From: Paenibacillus xylanivorans
Lineage (GTDB): Bacteria > Bacillota > Bacilli > Paenibacillales > Paenibacillaceae
Length of the DNA stretch: 32,360 bases
Direction: 5' to 3'
NCBI RefSeq assembly: GCF_001280595.1
Contig: NZ_LITU01000067.1
Location: 1 to 32,360 of the forward strand
Shown here: positions 6,784-15,750 of the stretch, piece by piece
Layout of the letters: each line of letters begins with the position of its first letter
How positions within the stretch are numbered: position 1 is the first letter of the stretch
Program-made: the position numbers and the translations under genes
Notes under the pieces: model-generated
Seen by the model: only the letters and a program-made list of their open reading frames with translations
Database searches by the model: none
What the model was told of the DNA's origin: nothing

Positions 6784-8265
6784 ATGATAAAACTGAAAAA
6801 AAGGATGTTTATCGCAATCAGCTGCTTACTATTGTTATGTTCCGTGTGGGCGAATCCCGTGTCCGCCACGGAAGCCCGAGACAGGACAGAAGTACTGCGG
6901 GACATCGATGAATATATGAATCGGACCATGAAGGCTAATTACATCAAGGCTGCGTCACTGGCAATTGCTAAAAACGATGAGGTCTTTTACGCAAAAGGCT
7001 ACGGAACATTCGCAGATGGTCAAAGCGTTACGAGCGATACCCCTTTTCCCATTGCTTCGTTAAGCAAGTCCTTTACCGCATTGGCCGTTTTACAGCTGGC
7101 GGAGAACGGTCGAATTGACCTGGATGCGGCTTACTCTTCTTATTTTCCTGAGCTTTCTCCACAGGATCCCCGCGTTCATGACATCACGGTCCGCCATTTA
7201 TTAAATCAGACCAGCGGTCTCAATGATAAAATAAATCCCGATATGACGAGGACTCCGCAATTCCAATCTCTGTATGAGGCGAACCAGTTATTAACGGAGG
7301 TTTCACTTGCCCATAGCCCCGGAACAGCCTACATCTATCATAATCCCAATTACGTGTTACTGGCGAACCTCGTAGAAAGCGTCAGCGGAGAGGGCTTATC
7401 GGATTACCTGAAAAAACATATTTTTGAACCGCTAGGAATGAACCATTCCTTCAGTGTCAGCACGACGCAGCAAATCTATGAGAATAAAACTATTCCGCTA
7501 GGACATTACTTGAGTTTGGGACGTTCCATAAGTCAAGCGGACCCGCTGTGGTTCATTGAAGGCCCCGCCGGTATCGTTTCAACCGCGGAGGACATGTCCC
7601 TATGGATGCTTGCCCAATATCACGGCCGCCTCGTTTCCCCCGCGTTGATGAAACAGTATCATGCAGCGGGAGCTATCGGTCCATACGGCATGGGCTGGCT
7701 TGCAGACCAAGACGGGTCCAGCGGCCAAACGATCTCCCATAGCGGCATTTTCTGGACGTACAAGTCAGAAGAAATGAATTATTTGAACGAGCAGATGGGC
7801 ATCGCGGTGATGTTTAATTCTGGTTTAAACGCTTTTGTGAATTACTCAGCTTTTATTGATGGAATTGCGGATATTATGAGGGGGGAGAAGCCCGAAACCT
7901 CTTTTCTAAACGGCCGAAATATGGAAACATTCATGATAGCGCTGGTCCTTGCTACGCTTGTATGGGGCGTGTACGCCTATTTTCGCATCCGTCGGAGAAA
8001 CAACCGCCTAACGATCAGCAAATTGATTCTAATAACGGTCGGAAGACTGATCCCGATTCTAATTCTCTTGTCTCTGTCCCCATTGGTGACGTTTATTGGC
8101 GGAGGCCGCGTGCTGCCTAGGTTCGGCATCTGGACTACCCTGTCGTCTCCAATTATATGGCTTGTTGTATGGTCGCTTGTCAATTTCGTGCATTTGGCTT
8201 GCTATTTTTACGTCTATGTTCAGAATACAAAGAACAGCCGTTTGGATTTACCTCAGTACATTTAG
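6784..8265 (+). CDS. class C beta-lactamase-like serine hydrolase with C-terminal membrane domain
   Basis: The product has 493 residues. It has a signal peptide (1-29, cleavage near VSA-TEA) and a serine beta-lactamase/penicillin-binding fold with S92-L-S-K95, Y185-H-N187 and H319-S-G321 as the three active-site motifs. A C-terminal part has three membrane segments (about 381-400, 413-440 and 450-478). Such proteins are usually peptidases or esterases acting at the cell surface rather than true beta-lactamases. The start has AAGGAG seven bases upstream. It follows the kinase gene by 52 bp in the same direction, so a regulator-kinase-hydrolase operon responding to envelope conditions is likely. 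Confidence 0.88.
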   Translation: MIKLKKRMFIAISCLLLLCSVWANPVSATEARDRTEVLRDIDEYMNRTMKANYIKAASLAIAKNDEVFYAKGYGTFADGQSVTSDTPFPIASLSKSFTALAVLQLAENGRIDLDAAYSSYFPELSPQDPRVHDITVRHLLNQTSGLNDKINPDMTRTPQFQSLYEANQLLTEVSLAHSPGTAYIYHNPNYVLLANLVESVSGEGLSDYLKKHIFEPLGMNHSFSVSTTQQIYENKTIPLGHYLSLGRSISQADPLWFIEGPAGIVSTAEDMSLWMLAQYHGRLVSPALMKQYHAAGAIGPYGMGWLADQDGSSGQTISHSGIFWTYKSEEMNYLNEQMGIAVMFNSGLNAFVNYSAFIDGIADIMRGEKPETSFLNGRNMETFMIALVLATLVWGVYAYFRIRRRNNRLTISKLILITVGRLIPILILLSLSPLVTFIGGGRVLPRFGIWTTLSSPIIWLVVWSLVNFVHLACYFYVYVQNTKNSRLDLPQYI

Positions 8266-8444
8266 TCGAAAGTTTCAACTTTGACATGTTGTAGGAAAAG
8301 CTCTTCATTTAATCGGCTTCAAAGGGTCGCGGTCAATTAATTGTCGCCGGTTCCAATTCTATTATTGTTTGCGTGGCTTCCCCATATCGTGTTTATGTTG
8401 GAGTAACCACATCGCTCCCGTTCAGGAATTTTATTTTAGAGATA

Positions 8445-8502
8445 ACGCCCATGCTGGGCGTACAAAGAAAAAGCAGCGTACAATTTTTGTACGCTGCTTT
8501 TT
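8445..8502. terminator. tandem hairpins; strong bidirectional terminator downstream of the hydrolase operon
   Basis: A small stem ACGCCC/GGGCGT (8445-8450 with 8456-8461) is followed by a perfect 16-bp stem (8468-8483 with 8487-8502, core GCAGCGTACAA). The latter has a TTT loop and A and T tracts at its base. It can serve both the plus-strand operon and the minus-strand fragment that ends at 8518. Confidence 0.8.
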
Positions 8503-8517
8503 ACTAATTTTATCAAA

Positions 8518-8790
8518 TTACATCGAATTCAAGACATGTAAGAGATATTCCTTCCGATTTAATGGATTATGGTCGTATCTTGTACATAATGGCACTTCAC
8601 CATTGAAAGGCTGATAGCCATAAAATTCTGATACAATACACCTTCACCTTTGGTCCAACCCGGAAGTTGGTTCTTAAATGGCTGAATGTTCTTAATCGGG
8701 ATCATGCCATATATCATAAATACCTGGCCATTCTGAATCGGATCCTGATAGGTTGAAGACGCTTGAGTTAGTTTAAATAATCCTACTTAG
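8518..8790 (-). pseudogene. C-terminal fragment of an EF-G/Tet-type translation GTPase
   Basis: On the minus strand the frame reads GLFKLTQASSTYQDPIQNGQ, then GMIPIKNIQPFKNQLPGWT and KGEGVL. After a one-base deletion near 8637 it continues EFYGYQPFNGEVP and ends NPLNRKEYLLHVLNSM before TAA at 8518-8520. This is the domain V/C-terminal tail of EF-G-like ribosomal-protection proteins (the Tet family and its homologues). The GTPase domains are absent. A stop just upstream of 8790 bounds the fragment. It is a decayed relic without function. Confidence 0.65.
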
Positions 8791-8912
8791 ACAATCAACA
8801 GGGATCTCTAATTCGAACCGATGTTACACATTATACGCCCCTGTTTTCCTCGATAAAAATAAGTTGTCTGAAATAAAAAGCAAACCGCTTTTAGTACGCA
8901 AGGTGGCTAGGT

Positions 8913-9062
8913 TTAAACGATGACTGTATTGCCCTTGTCCACGAGCCGGTTCATCATTTGCCACAGCCCCAGTGAAATCGCCGGCAGCTTCAGTCCACTT
9001 CTGCCACAGCGGTTATACGTCATCGTCGCATAGCGCTCGCTTGACGCCACGTAGTTGCTCAT
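8913..9062 (-). pseudogene. aldo/keto reductase N-terminus fused to a UvrA-like scrap
   Basis: A 49-codon ORF starts at an ATG with a GGGGGA site seven bases upstream. Residues 1-34 read MSNYVASSERYATMTYNRCG followed by RSGLKLPAISLGLW, the N-terminus of a YghZ-type aldo/keto reductase. Residues 35-49 then switch to QMMNRLVDKGNTVIV, which resembles the UvrA region normally followed by EHNLD. A TAA follows. The catalytic residues of the reductase are missing. It lies 19 bp after the GH43-like gene in the same direction, so a reductase was probably the last gene of the sugar operon before a deletion joined unrelated ends. Confidence 0.6.
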
Positions 9063-9081
9063 CGTAAAGTCCCCCTGTGAA

Positions 9082-10098
9082 TCATTGCTTCAAAGGTATA
9101 ACCATGTTCCACGTATCGGAAGCGTCCTTAAAACCATCACTGCCGTCCGAGACGGCCGCGAACAAATGAGTCGGCTTGCCGTTCTGGAACAACAGGAACG
9201 GCCGCTCCAGATTGCCCAGCGTCTGTACCGTGCCGTCATCATAGCGTACCGTCCGGGAATAGCCTTGCGGCTGCCCATGCAAGCTCCATTTCAGCCCGTC
9301 CGGCGACTCGGCGTAGATGCCGCCGTATTTTTCTCCGCATAGATGCCCTTCCATATCTTTGGCAATCAAATGGTATCCTTCGTTTGTTTGCCAGATGAAA
9401 GGGTCTTCAATATGGAACGACTCTGGAGGAAACACCGGCTCGTCACTCAGCACCCGGTACTGCCCCTCATAGTGATCCGCATACGCAACGCCAATTGTCA
9501 TGCCGCCATGCAGGTTGCCTTCGTAGTGACGTGCCTTGTAGATCAGCAGCACGGAACCGTCCTCCCGGACACACGGAGCAGGATTGGAGGTCAGAAAGCT
9601 ATCGAATCGGCCGGGACGCGTGGGCAATATCGGTTCGTCCGCTCTGCGCCACGGGCCCAAAACGCTGTCCGCTATAGCCAGACCTACCCGTTTGTTCGCC
9701 CGCGCCACGATGCATTGAGGATCGGTTAACCCGAAATTCCCGGGCGGCTCTGGATCGCTTAGCGGATGGGTCGAACCCGTATAATAAAGCAAATATTTGT
9801 TGTTATGCTTGACGATATGGGGGTTGTGCGTGCAGCGTCCGTCCCAATATTCCGCTCCCCTCGCCGGAAGCGCCACCTCGCAGAATCGGTACGGTCCCTC
9901 GGGGGTATCCGAGTCTGCCCTGACAATCTCTGAAGCCGTCATCCAGCCTGGATGCATCGGCAGTGTCTTCGGCCAGCGCGAGGCAAACATATGGAATTTG
10001 CCGTCCTCGCCCTGCACGACGGAACCGCACCATACCCAATAACCTTCCATACGAAAGCCGCCGCCACGCGGAGCCGGCAACATTGTGCTAGTATGCAT
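9082..10098 (-). CDS. five-bladed beta-propeller glycoside hydrolase (GH43/GH32-like fold)
   Basis: The product has 338 residues with no signal peptide, so it is probably cytoplasmic. Repeated blade-type motifs are visible: YWVWCGSVVQGEDGKFHMFA, then THNPHIVKHNNKYLLYYTGS, TSNPAPCVREDGSVLLIYKA, and HIEDPFIWQTNEGYHLIAKD. The EDPFIW element resembles the conserved acidic position of GH43/GH32/GH117-like enzymes. The start has GAGGTGA six bases upstream. It is the last intact gene of the uronate-polysaccharide operon, after the secreted PL6 lyase, with 160 bp and a stem-loop between. It probably removes a side sugar or trims oligosaccharides, but the substrate and the exact family are not settled by sequence reading. 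Confidence 0.75.
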   Translation of the reverse strand: MHTSTMLPAPRGGGFRMEGYWVWCGSVVQGEDGKFHMFASRWPKTLPMHPGWMTASEIVRADSDTPEGPYRFCEVALPARGAEYWDGRCTHNPHIVKHNNKYLLYYTGSTHPLSDPEPPGNFGLTDPQCIVARANKRVGLAIADSVLGPWRRADEPILPTRPGRFDSFLTSNPAPCVREDGSVLLIYKARHYEGNLHGGMTIGVAYADHYEGQYRVLSDEPVFPPESFHIEDPFIWQTNEGYHLIAKDMEGHLCGEKYGGIYAESPDGLKWSLHGQPQGYSRTVRYDDGTVQTLGNLERPFLLFQNGKPTHLFAAVSDGSDGFKDASDTWNMVIPLKQ

Positions 10099-10213
10099 GT
10101 ACAGTCACCTCGTTTTTTCCCGCTGCTCCATCATTGCTGTGAAACATGGTCTCCCATCCTTCCAAATGAAGTGAATAACAGGACTGCTCCATACATCAAT
10201 GGATCGACATAGT

Positions 10214-10240
10214 CATGCCGGCGAACCAAGCGCCGGCATG
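10214..10240. other. strong stem-loop between the PL6 and GH43-like genes
   Basis: A perfect 10-bp inverted repeat CATGCCGGCG/CGCCGGCATG with a 7-nt loop lies 18 bp past the PL6 stop. No T tract follows on either strand. It may stabilise the upstream message or partly attenuate the last gene rather than end transcription. Confidence 0.6.
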
Positions 10241-10258
10241 CTTGCACATATATCGATT

Positions 10259-12553
10259 CTAATGTGTATTCAGCCCCACATCGTCGGCCGCTAGCGGGCG
10301 ATTCAGTAGAGGCGCGCCGGAATATTCGTCCGCCCCCACATCTGCTGTCGCCCGCATTTGACCGTCTATATCATCCAGCACGAACGCGTATGTCCCCATA
10401 GCTGCATCAATTGCCGGGCTGCTCGCGGACAGTTTCTGAATACCGCTCACCGTAATCAGCAGCGGATTGATATTTCGGATCTGCTCCGAGCTGCGCGATA
10501 TGTTGCTAATAGTGCTGCCAAACCCGATGTTGCCTTGGAACAGCGTATTCGTTGTCGCCGCCTCGTAATAAAGCGTACCGGTGCTGTTGTATACGATATT
10601 GTTCGCCACGACGGAATCCTGCGGAGCATACGCTTTGCCCGAGCCGATGACGATACCGGTTTTGCTGTTTACAATCGTATTGTTGACGATAAGCGCCCGG
10701 TAAACTTTCCATTGTTTGCGCAATTCTTCGACCGTCGGACTTGGAGGGGAGCCTCCAGTACCGCCGTCGAAGTCGCCGTTAGGCAAGTAGATTGCTTCTC
10801 CAGTCAAATTCTCAAAGTAGTTGTTATAAATCTTATGGTCATTGCCGAACATCCGGATACCTTCCTGATCCGACTCCACGCCGTCCCCGAGGAAAAAGTT
10901 TCCATATACACTGTTGTTATGGCCATGCCGCAGCGTCAGGCTGCCCTTGGATGTGCGGAATGTATTAAAGCGCACCGAATTGCTGCTGCTCTTGACCGAT
11001 ATGATTTCCGGCTCTCCATCGCAATTCTGAAATACATTGTATTGTATCGTATTATAGCCCTGGGAGAGCGTAAGACCCGACAAGCCGAGACGAATTGTCT
11101 CTTTGCCGTTAGCTACCCATGGGCCTACATCATGGAAATAGTTGTATTCGATAATATCATATTGCGAAATTTGCCCTGAGCCGTTCTGTCCTTCGTAAGC
11201 GATCAGCGGTTCGGTGTCGCTCTTCAGTCCGAAGTCGTTCCGGTCGATGCGGTTATGATGGCTGTTCGTGCCCCGCACTTGCAGCCACATCAGGCCGCTC
11301 CCCGAGCTTGGAAGCGCAAACGTATTACGGGTCAGTCGCACATGGTGCGAACCTTCCAACACCACTGCGCCATTGCTTGTGTTCGTAAACTTTAATCCGT
11401 CCAGCACCACATGCGAGGAGTTCTCGACGCGGAAGCCTGACGCTCCCGAGATGATAGCCTGACCGCGGTTTTTCGCTTTAATGACGATTGGCGCGTTGGC
11501 AGTGCCGTTTTTGTTCTGAACAGCAAACGGGGTTGTACGCGAATACGTGCCGTTTGCCAACACAATCGTTTTGCCCGCCGTAGCGGTTGCAAGCTCGGCA
11601 GCCAACTGCGTGGAAGTGCTAACTTCGACGACCGTCCCTTCGCTACCGCTGCCGCTTGAATCGCTACCATAAATTTCGACCTCGGCAAAGCTGTTCCAGG
11701 CGTTCACCGAGTTGCCGTGCCCAACAATACGAACGTAGCGTACGGGGGCAGCATCGGCAAAATCAAACGTCTGCAAGCTGTTGCTCAGACTGCTGACCGC
11801 TCCCGAAAGTACTGTACTGAAGTTGTAGCCATCATATGAAGTCTGGATATCAAAAGCGAAAGTTCGCTCCGCCCCGTTGGTGAAGGCGATCTTCACGTAT
11901 TCCACCCGCTTGCTCGATCCAAGGTCGTATTGGACCCACTCCCCCTCGCCACTCGCTGACCAGCGCGTGTTAAGATCGCCGTCGATTGTATACGCGACGA
12001 TATTGCCGTCATCTCCACTGGCCATAAGTTGTGGCACGGTAATCGCCAACTTGCTTGCGCCTGGCGGAGATCCGCTCGCGGTGCCGTAGAGTTCAACTTC
12101 AGAATAGCTGTTCCACAGGTTGGTGGAATTGCCGTGCCCAACGATCCTCACATAGCGAGTAGAATCGACATCCGGAAAATCGAACGTTTGCAGACCTTCC
12201 ACAAGGCTGCTCACAACTCCGCTGCTGACGGTCGTAAAGGTGGAACCGTCCGTAGACGTCAAAATATCAAAAGTAGAGGTGCGGCTTGCCCCATTCAGAA
12301 ATGCAATTTTGATGGAAGACACTTTCCGGTTTACGCCCAAATCGTACTGAATCCATTGCCCGTCGCCATTTGCCGACCAACGTGTGACGAAATCGCCGTC
12401 CACAGTGTTGGCCGGAACGTTGCCGTCATGTCCGCTCGCCGTCACGTCGGAGCTGCCAATTGTGAACTTCGCATCGGCCGCCCCCACTACTCCAGGCATT
12501 AACGCAACCAACATACATAACAAAATAATGCACGTCATACTTTTGGTTCCCAT
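10259..12553 (-). CDS. secreted PL6 (chondroitinase B/alginate lyase family) lyase with two discoidin domains
   Basis: The product has 764 residues. A signal peptide (1-26) is followed by two similar F5/8-type C (CBM32-like) domains (about 30-157 and 168-297). Both contain a TRWSA element and end in a VE(L/I)YG strand, evidence of an internal duplication. A right-handed beta-helix PL6 domain occupies about 308-750. It has K521 in EPEIISVKS and R542 in LTLRHGH; the 21-residue spacing equals that of the catalytic Lys250/Arg271 pair of Pedobacter chondroitinase B. The enzyme should cleave uronate-containing polysaccharide outside the cell by beta-elimination. Close family members act on dermatan/chondroitin or alginate, so the substrate is open. 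It lies between GH88 and the GH43-like gene. Confidence 0.88.
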   Translation of the reverse strand: MGTKSMTCIILLCMLVALMPGVVGAADAKFTIGSSDVTASGHDGNVPANTVDGDFVTRWSANGDGQWIQYDLGVNRKVSSIKIAFLNGASRTSTFDILTSTDGSTFTTVSSGVVSSLVEGLQTFDFPDVDSTRYVRIVGHGNSTNLWNSYSEVELYGTASGSPPGASKLAITVPQLMASGDDGNIVAYTIDGDLNTRWSASGEGEWVQYDLGSSKRVEYVKIAFTNGAERTFAFDIQTSYDGYNFSTVLSGAVSSLSNSLQTFDFADAAPVRYVRIVGHGNSVNAWNSFAEVEIYGSDSSGSGSEGTVVEVSTSTQLAAELATATAGKTIVLANGTYSRTTPFAVQNKNGTANAPIVIKAKNRGQAIISGASGFRVENSSHVVLDGLKFTNTSNGAVVLEGSHHVRLTRNTFALPSSGSGLMWLQVRGTNSHHNRIDRNDFGLKSDTEPLIAYEGQNGSGQISQYDIIEYNYFHDVGPWVANGKETIRLGLSGLTLSQGYNTIQYNVFQNCDGEPEIISVKSSSNSVRFNTFRTSKGSLTLRHGHNNSVYGNFFLGDGVESDQEGIRMFGNDHKIYNNYFENLTGEAIYLPNGDFDGGTGGSPPSPTVEELRKQWKVYRALIVNNTIVNSKTGIVIGSGKAYAPQDSVVANNIVYNSTGTLYYEAATTNTLFQGNIGFGSTISNISRSSEQIRNINPLLITVSGIQKLSASSPAIDAAMGTYAFVLDDIDGQMRATADVGADEYSGAPLLNRPLAADDVGLNTH

Positions 12554-12695
12554 AATTCATTTTCATCCTTTCCATTATGAAATGATGGTTATTGAATCAT
12601 TCCCTTCGTTCCGTCCGGCACTTTCTCTCAAGAATACGGAAGTTGGGAGGAGCTTCCTATCCTCGCGGCTTCGTGATTACGGCCTTTGATCCCGC

Positions 12696-13826
12696 TTAAA
12701 AAACATGCTGGCTCCAGCCTTTGCTCTTCGCCAAAGCTTCAATATAATAGTAATCGCCGTAAATCAGCGATACGTTGATGTTGGTATTGACTGGCTTATG
12801 ACCGGTTGCGCCGAGCAGGATGCCTTCATACTCCGGCTTGTCGAGCGCACTGTAGTTGTTCGACAGCGAGCGAAGAATGCGCGTGGCCGCGCGCTGATAT
12901 ATAGCGGCTTCCTCAGGAGCCACCTGCGACGCGATATCGATCAAGCCAGATGCTGCGCAGCTCGCCGCGGAGGTGTCGCGCGGCTCGTCCGTCAAGTCGG
13001 TCGCCGCACGGAAATCCCAATGCGGCACGTCGTCTTCCGCCAACGCGCTGATGAAATAATGCGCCACCCCCTTCGCCGCATTCAAGTAACGCGCTTCTCC
13101 CGTATAGCGGTAAGCGCAGCTCATCCCGTAGAGCGCCCAAGCTTGGCCCCGCGACCAGGACGATTGCGGCCCGAAGCCTTGTCCGCCGTCATAACGCTCC
13201 ACTTCGCCCGTCTCCGGATCGAAGATAACGATATGATGCACTGAGCCGTCGCCTCGGATGAATGAGCGAAGCACCATATCTGCGTGGGCGACCGCAATAT
13301 GCTTGAAGCGCGGATCGTCGCTTTCTTCACTCGCCCAGAACAGAAGTGGCAAATTCATCATCGAATCGATGATTGACCAGCCCGTCTGGTTGCGGGGCCA
13401 GGCTCGAATGAACTGTCCTGCCGGGTTGTACCTGCCCGCCAGATAGTTGGCGGCGAACAGCCCGCGCCGCCGAGCGTCCGGGTCGCCGGTCAGCTTGTAG
13501 CGGATAACTGATGTCGGCAGGAACTGAAAGCCGACATCGTGGTGGAAATGGTTGTCCCGCAAGTAACATTGCTCCATGCGTTCGTCCCAAGGCTCCGCCT
13601 CCTCCCGATAACGTTGCTCGCCGGTCATATCGTACAGAATCCACAGAATGCCCGGCCAGAAGCCCGAAATCCACTGATCCACTTTGATCTGGTCATATTT
13701 GCCCGCCGCCGAAACATGCGGCGCTTCTGTCCAGTCCGCTTCGATCATATGATCAACTTTAATCTTCACTCTATCCCACCAAGCCGTCAGCTCGGATGGT
13801 TTCAGTTTCACATTTTCATTGTTCAT
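12696..13826 (-). CDS. GH88 unsaturated glucuronyl hydrolase
   Basis: The product has 376 residues, normal for GH88 (alpha6/alpha6 barrel), without signal peptide and so cytoplasmic. D97 in HHDVGF and D154 in SIIDSMMNLPLL correspond to the conserved acidic pair (Asp88/Asp149 in Bacillus sp. GL1 UGL). SSWSRGQAWALYG (222-234) and the HWDFRAATDLTDEPRDTSAA segment are also typical. The enzyme hydrates the 4,5-unsaturated uronic acid that a lyase leaves at the non-reducing end, releasing the free sugar. Its place between the transporter permease and the PL6 lyase supports a lyase-import-hydrolase pathway. No sulfatase is nearby, so an unsulfated or differently decorated substrate is possible. Confidence 0.92.
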   Translation of the reverse strand: MNNENVKLKPSELTAWWDRVKIKVDHMIEADWTEAPHVSAAGKYDQIKVDQWISGFWPGILWILYDMTGEQRYREEAEPWDERMEQCYLRDNHFHHDVGFQFLPTSVIRYKLTGDPDARRRGLFAANYLAGRYNPAGQFIRAWPRNQTGWSIIDSMMNLPLLFWASEESDDPRFKHIAVAHADMVLRSFIRGDGSVHHIVIFDPETGEVERYDGGQGFGPQSSWSRGQAWALYGMSCAYRYTGEARYLNAAKGVAHYFISALAEDDVPHWDFRAATDLTDEPRDTSAASCAASGLIDIASQVAPEEAAIYQRAATRILRSLSNNYSALDKPEYEGILLGATGHKPVNTNINVSLIYGDYYYIEALAKSKGWSQHVF

Positions 13827-13847
13827 CTCTGAATTCCACCTCTTCTC

Positions 13848-14723
13848 CTAACCTTTAATGGCACCGATCAAGGCGCCTTTCACGAAATATTTTTGCAATA
13901 GCGGATAGACCAGAAAAATCGGAAGGGTCGCTACCATAATCGTGGCGTATTTCAATGTCTCGCCCAATATGATGATCTCATCCTGGGAGGCTCCTTCCGC
14001 CATGGAGTTTGCATCGCCAATAATCAATATTTCTCGCAGGATCAATTGCAACGGATACAGGGACCGATCTTGAAGGAAGATCATGGCGTTAAACCAGGAG
14101 TTCCAGTGGCTTACTCCATAATACAGGCCTACCACTGCAAGCGCAGGCTTGCATAGTGGCAGGAAGATCCGGAACAGAATGCCAAAGTCGTTGGCGCCGT
14201 CGATCTTGGCCGACTCTTCCAGCGCATCTGGCACTGCCTCGAACGATGTTCGCATGATAATGAAATTAAATGCGCTTATTGCGGTAGGCAGGATCAGCGC
14301 CCACAGCGTGTCCGTAATGCCCAGCCCTCTGACCAGCAAGTAGAACGGAATTAATCCACCGCTGAAAAACATGGTAAACACGATAAACAATGTAAGCTGC
14401 TTGCGATATTGCAACGTTTTTCTGGACAGGGCGTATGCGGCAAAGGAAGTAAGCAGCAAATTGAGAGCCACGCCTACAATGACAATAAATAACGTGTTGC
14501 GGTAGCCGAGCAGGATCATCGGGTTGCTGAATACCGCCCCATATGTTTCAAGCGAGAAGCCCAGCGGCTTCCAAAGAATACCCTTATGCGCCATCATCAG
14601 CGCTGGTTCGCTGAATGAAGCAAATGCCACGTATAAAATTGGATACATTGTTACAATCATGAGCGCGGACAAAAACAGCGTATTGCAAACCCGGAATATA
14701 TGTTCACCCAAGCTTACTCGCAT
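13848..14723 (-). CDS. carbohydrate ABC transporter permease, YtcP/LplC type
   Basis: The product has 291 residues and about six membrane segments. The EAA loop is at about 169-195 (EESAKIDGAN...IFLPLCKPAL), which contacts the ATPase. The N-terminal YPILYVAFASFSEP and C-terminal KYFVKGALIGAIKG are typical of the YtcP branch of MalG-like permeases. It lies 12 bp after the LplB-type gene and 21 bp before GH88, so all are in one transcript. No ATPase gene is present in the window. This branch commonly borrows a shared MsmX-type ATPase encoded elsewhere. It likely imports the unsaturated oligosaccharides released by the PL6 lyase. Confidence 0.93.
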   Translation of the reverse strand: MRVSLGEHIFRVCNTLFLSALMIVTMYPILYVAFASFSEPALMMAHKGILWKPLGFSLETYGAVFSNPMILLGYRNTLFIVIVGVALNLLLTSFAAYALSRKTLQYRKQLTLFIVFTMFFSGGLIPFYLLVRGLGITDTLWALILPTAISAFNFIIMRTSFEAVPDALEESAKIDGANDFGILFRIFLPLCKPALAVVGLYYGVSHWNSWFNAMIFLQDRSLYPLQLILREILIIGDANSMAEGASQDEIIILGETLKYATIMVATLPIFLVYPLLQKYFVKGALIGAIKG

Positions 14724-14735
14724 GCGAACCCTCCT

Positions 14736-15689
14736 CTACCACAAACCCGTATTGTTCAACTTCCGGCTTATCCAGTTGGAGCCAATAACAAGCGTGAAGT
14801 TAATCACGGAGTTGAACAATCCGACAGCGGAGCTGAAACTGAATTGAAAATCTTGAAGCCCGATCCGGTACACATACGAGGAAATGACATCCGCTGTCAC
14901 ATAAGTGGTCGGGTTGTACAACAGAATAACTTTCTCGAAGCCAACGCTCATAATTCGGCCAATGTCCAGGATGAGCAATATAACGAAAACGGGGAGTAGA
15001 CCGGGTAGAGTAACATGAAGCATCTGCTTCCAACGTCCACCCCCGTCGATCTTGCAAGCTTCATATTGCTCGAGATCGATCGCAGACAGCGCGGCCAAAT
15101 AAATAATTGTACCCCAGCCTATATGCTGCCATATATTCGATGAAACGAAGATTGTCCGGAAAAAAGACGGCTCCAGCAGCATCGTAACCCGCTCACCGCC
15201 GAAAAATGCGATAATATCGTTGATGACGCCATCACTGCTCGTAAAATCCTTGATCATACCGCAAATAATGACAAGCGAAATAAAATGCGGCAAATAAGTA
15301 ATCGTCTGAACCGAACGCTTGAACAGCGTATTTTTTACCTCATTAAGCAACAAGGCGAGAATAAGCGGAGCGGGAAAACCGAAAATGAGATCGTACAAGC
15401 TAATCATCAGAGTGTTTTTAAGCACCCGCCAAAAATACATCCCGCCAAAAAAGTCTTTGAAATGCTCCAGTCCTACCCACGCGCTGCCCCCAATTCCAAG
15501 CCGGGGGTTAAAATCCTTGAACGCAATAATCGAACCGTACATCGGGAAATAATGAAAAATAATGAAATATAACAAAACAGGAGTAAGCATCATGTACAAA
15601 TACTTGTTCTTAACCATGTCTTTCGCGATATTAAGCGGCAGACGACCGACATGCGTTACTTTGCTGCGTCCCAGCTTCAACTGAGCCAT
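14736..15689 (-). CDS. carbohydrate ABC transporter permease, LplB/YteP type
   Basis: The product has 317 residues and about six membrane segments. The N-terminal segment reads LYMMLTPVLLYFIIFHYFPM and the EAA loop is at about 209-232 (EQYEACKIDGGGRW...TLPGLLP). The C-terminal NWISRKLNNTGLW is typical of LplB/YteP proteins, which in Bacillus take up rhamnogalacturonan or other large oligosaccharides. It forms the heteromeric channel with the YtcP-type partner encoded next. The 102-bp gap from the lipoprotein gene contains a stem-loop that may lower the level of the permease message relative to the binding protein. Confidence 0.93.
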   Translation of the reverse strand: MAQLKLGRSKVTHVGRLPLNIAKDMVKNKYLYMMLTPVLLYFIIFHYFPMYGSIIAFKDFNPRLGIGGSAWVGLEHFKDFFGGMYFWRVLKNTLMISLYDLIFGFPAPLILALLLNEVKNTLFKRSVQTITYLPHFISLVIICGMIKDFTSSDGVINDIIAFFGGERVTMLLEPSFFRTIFVSSNIWQHIGWGTIIYLAALSAIDLEQYEACKIDGGGRWKQMLHVTLPGLLPVFVILLILDIGRIMSVGFEKVILLYNPTTYVTADVISSYVYRIGLQDFQFSFSSAVGLFNSVINFTLVIGSNWISRKLNNTGLW

Positions 15690-15750
15690 CTCCTACTCCT
15701 CCTATCCACATCCAGCATCATCGGCAGGGGATCTGTACCATTCCCTTGCC

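Noticed and set aside
8369..8614. Plus-strand ORF of 81 codons
   Set aside because: It crosses a 16-bp terminator hairpin and is antisense to the EF-G-like fragment; it has no ribosome binding site.
10358..11179. Plus-strand ORF of 273 codons
   Set aside because: It lies wholly antisense within the PL6 domain, has no ribosome binding site and has a composition expected of a shadow frame.
12705..13244. Plus-strand ORF of 179 codons
   Set aside because: It is antisense to the GH88 gene, whose catalytic motifs are clear; it is a shadow frame in GC-rich DNA.
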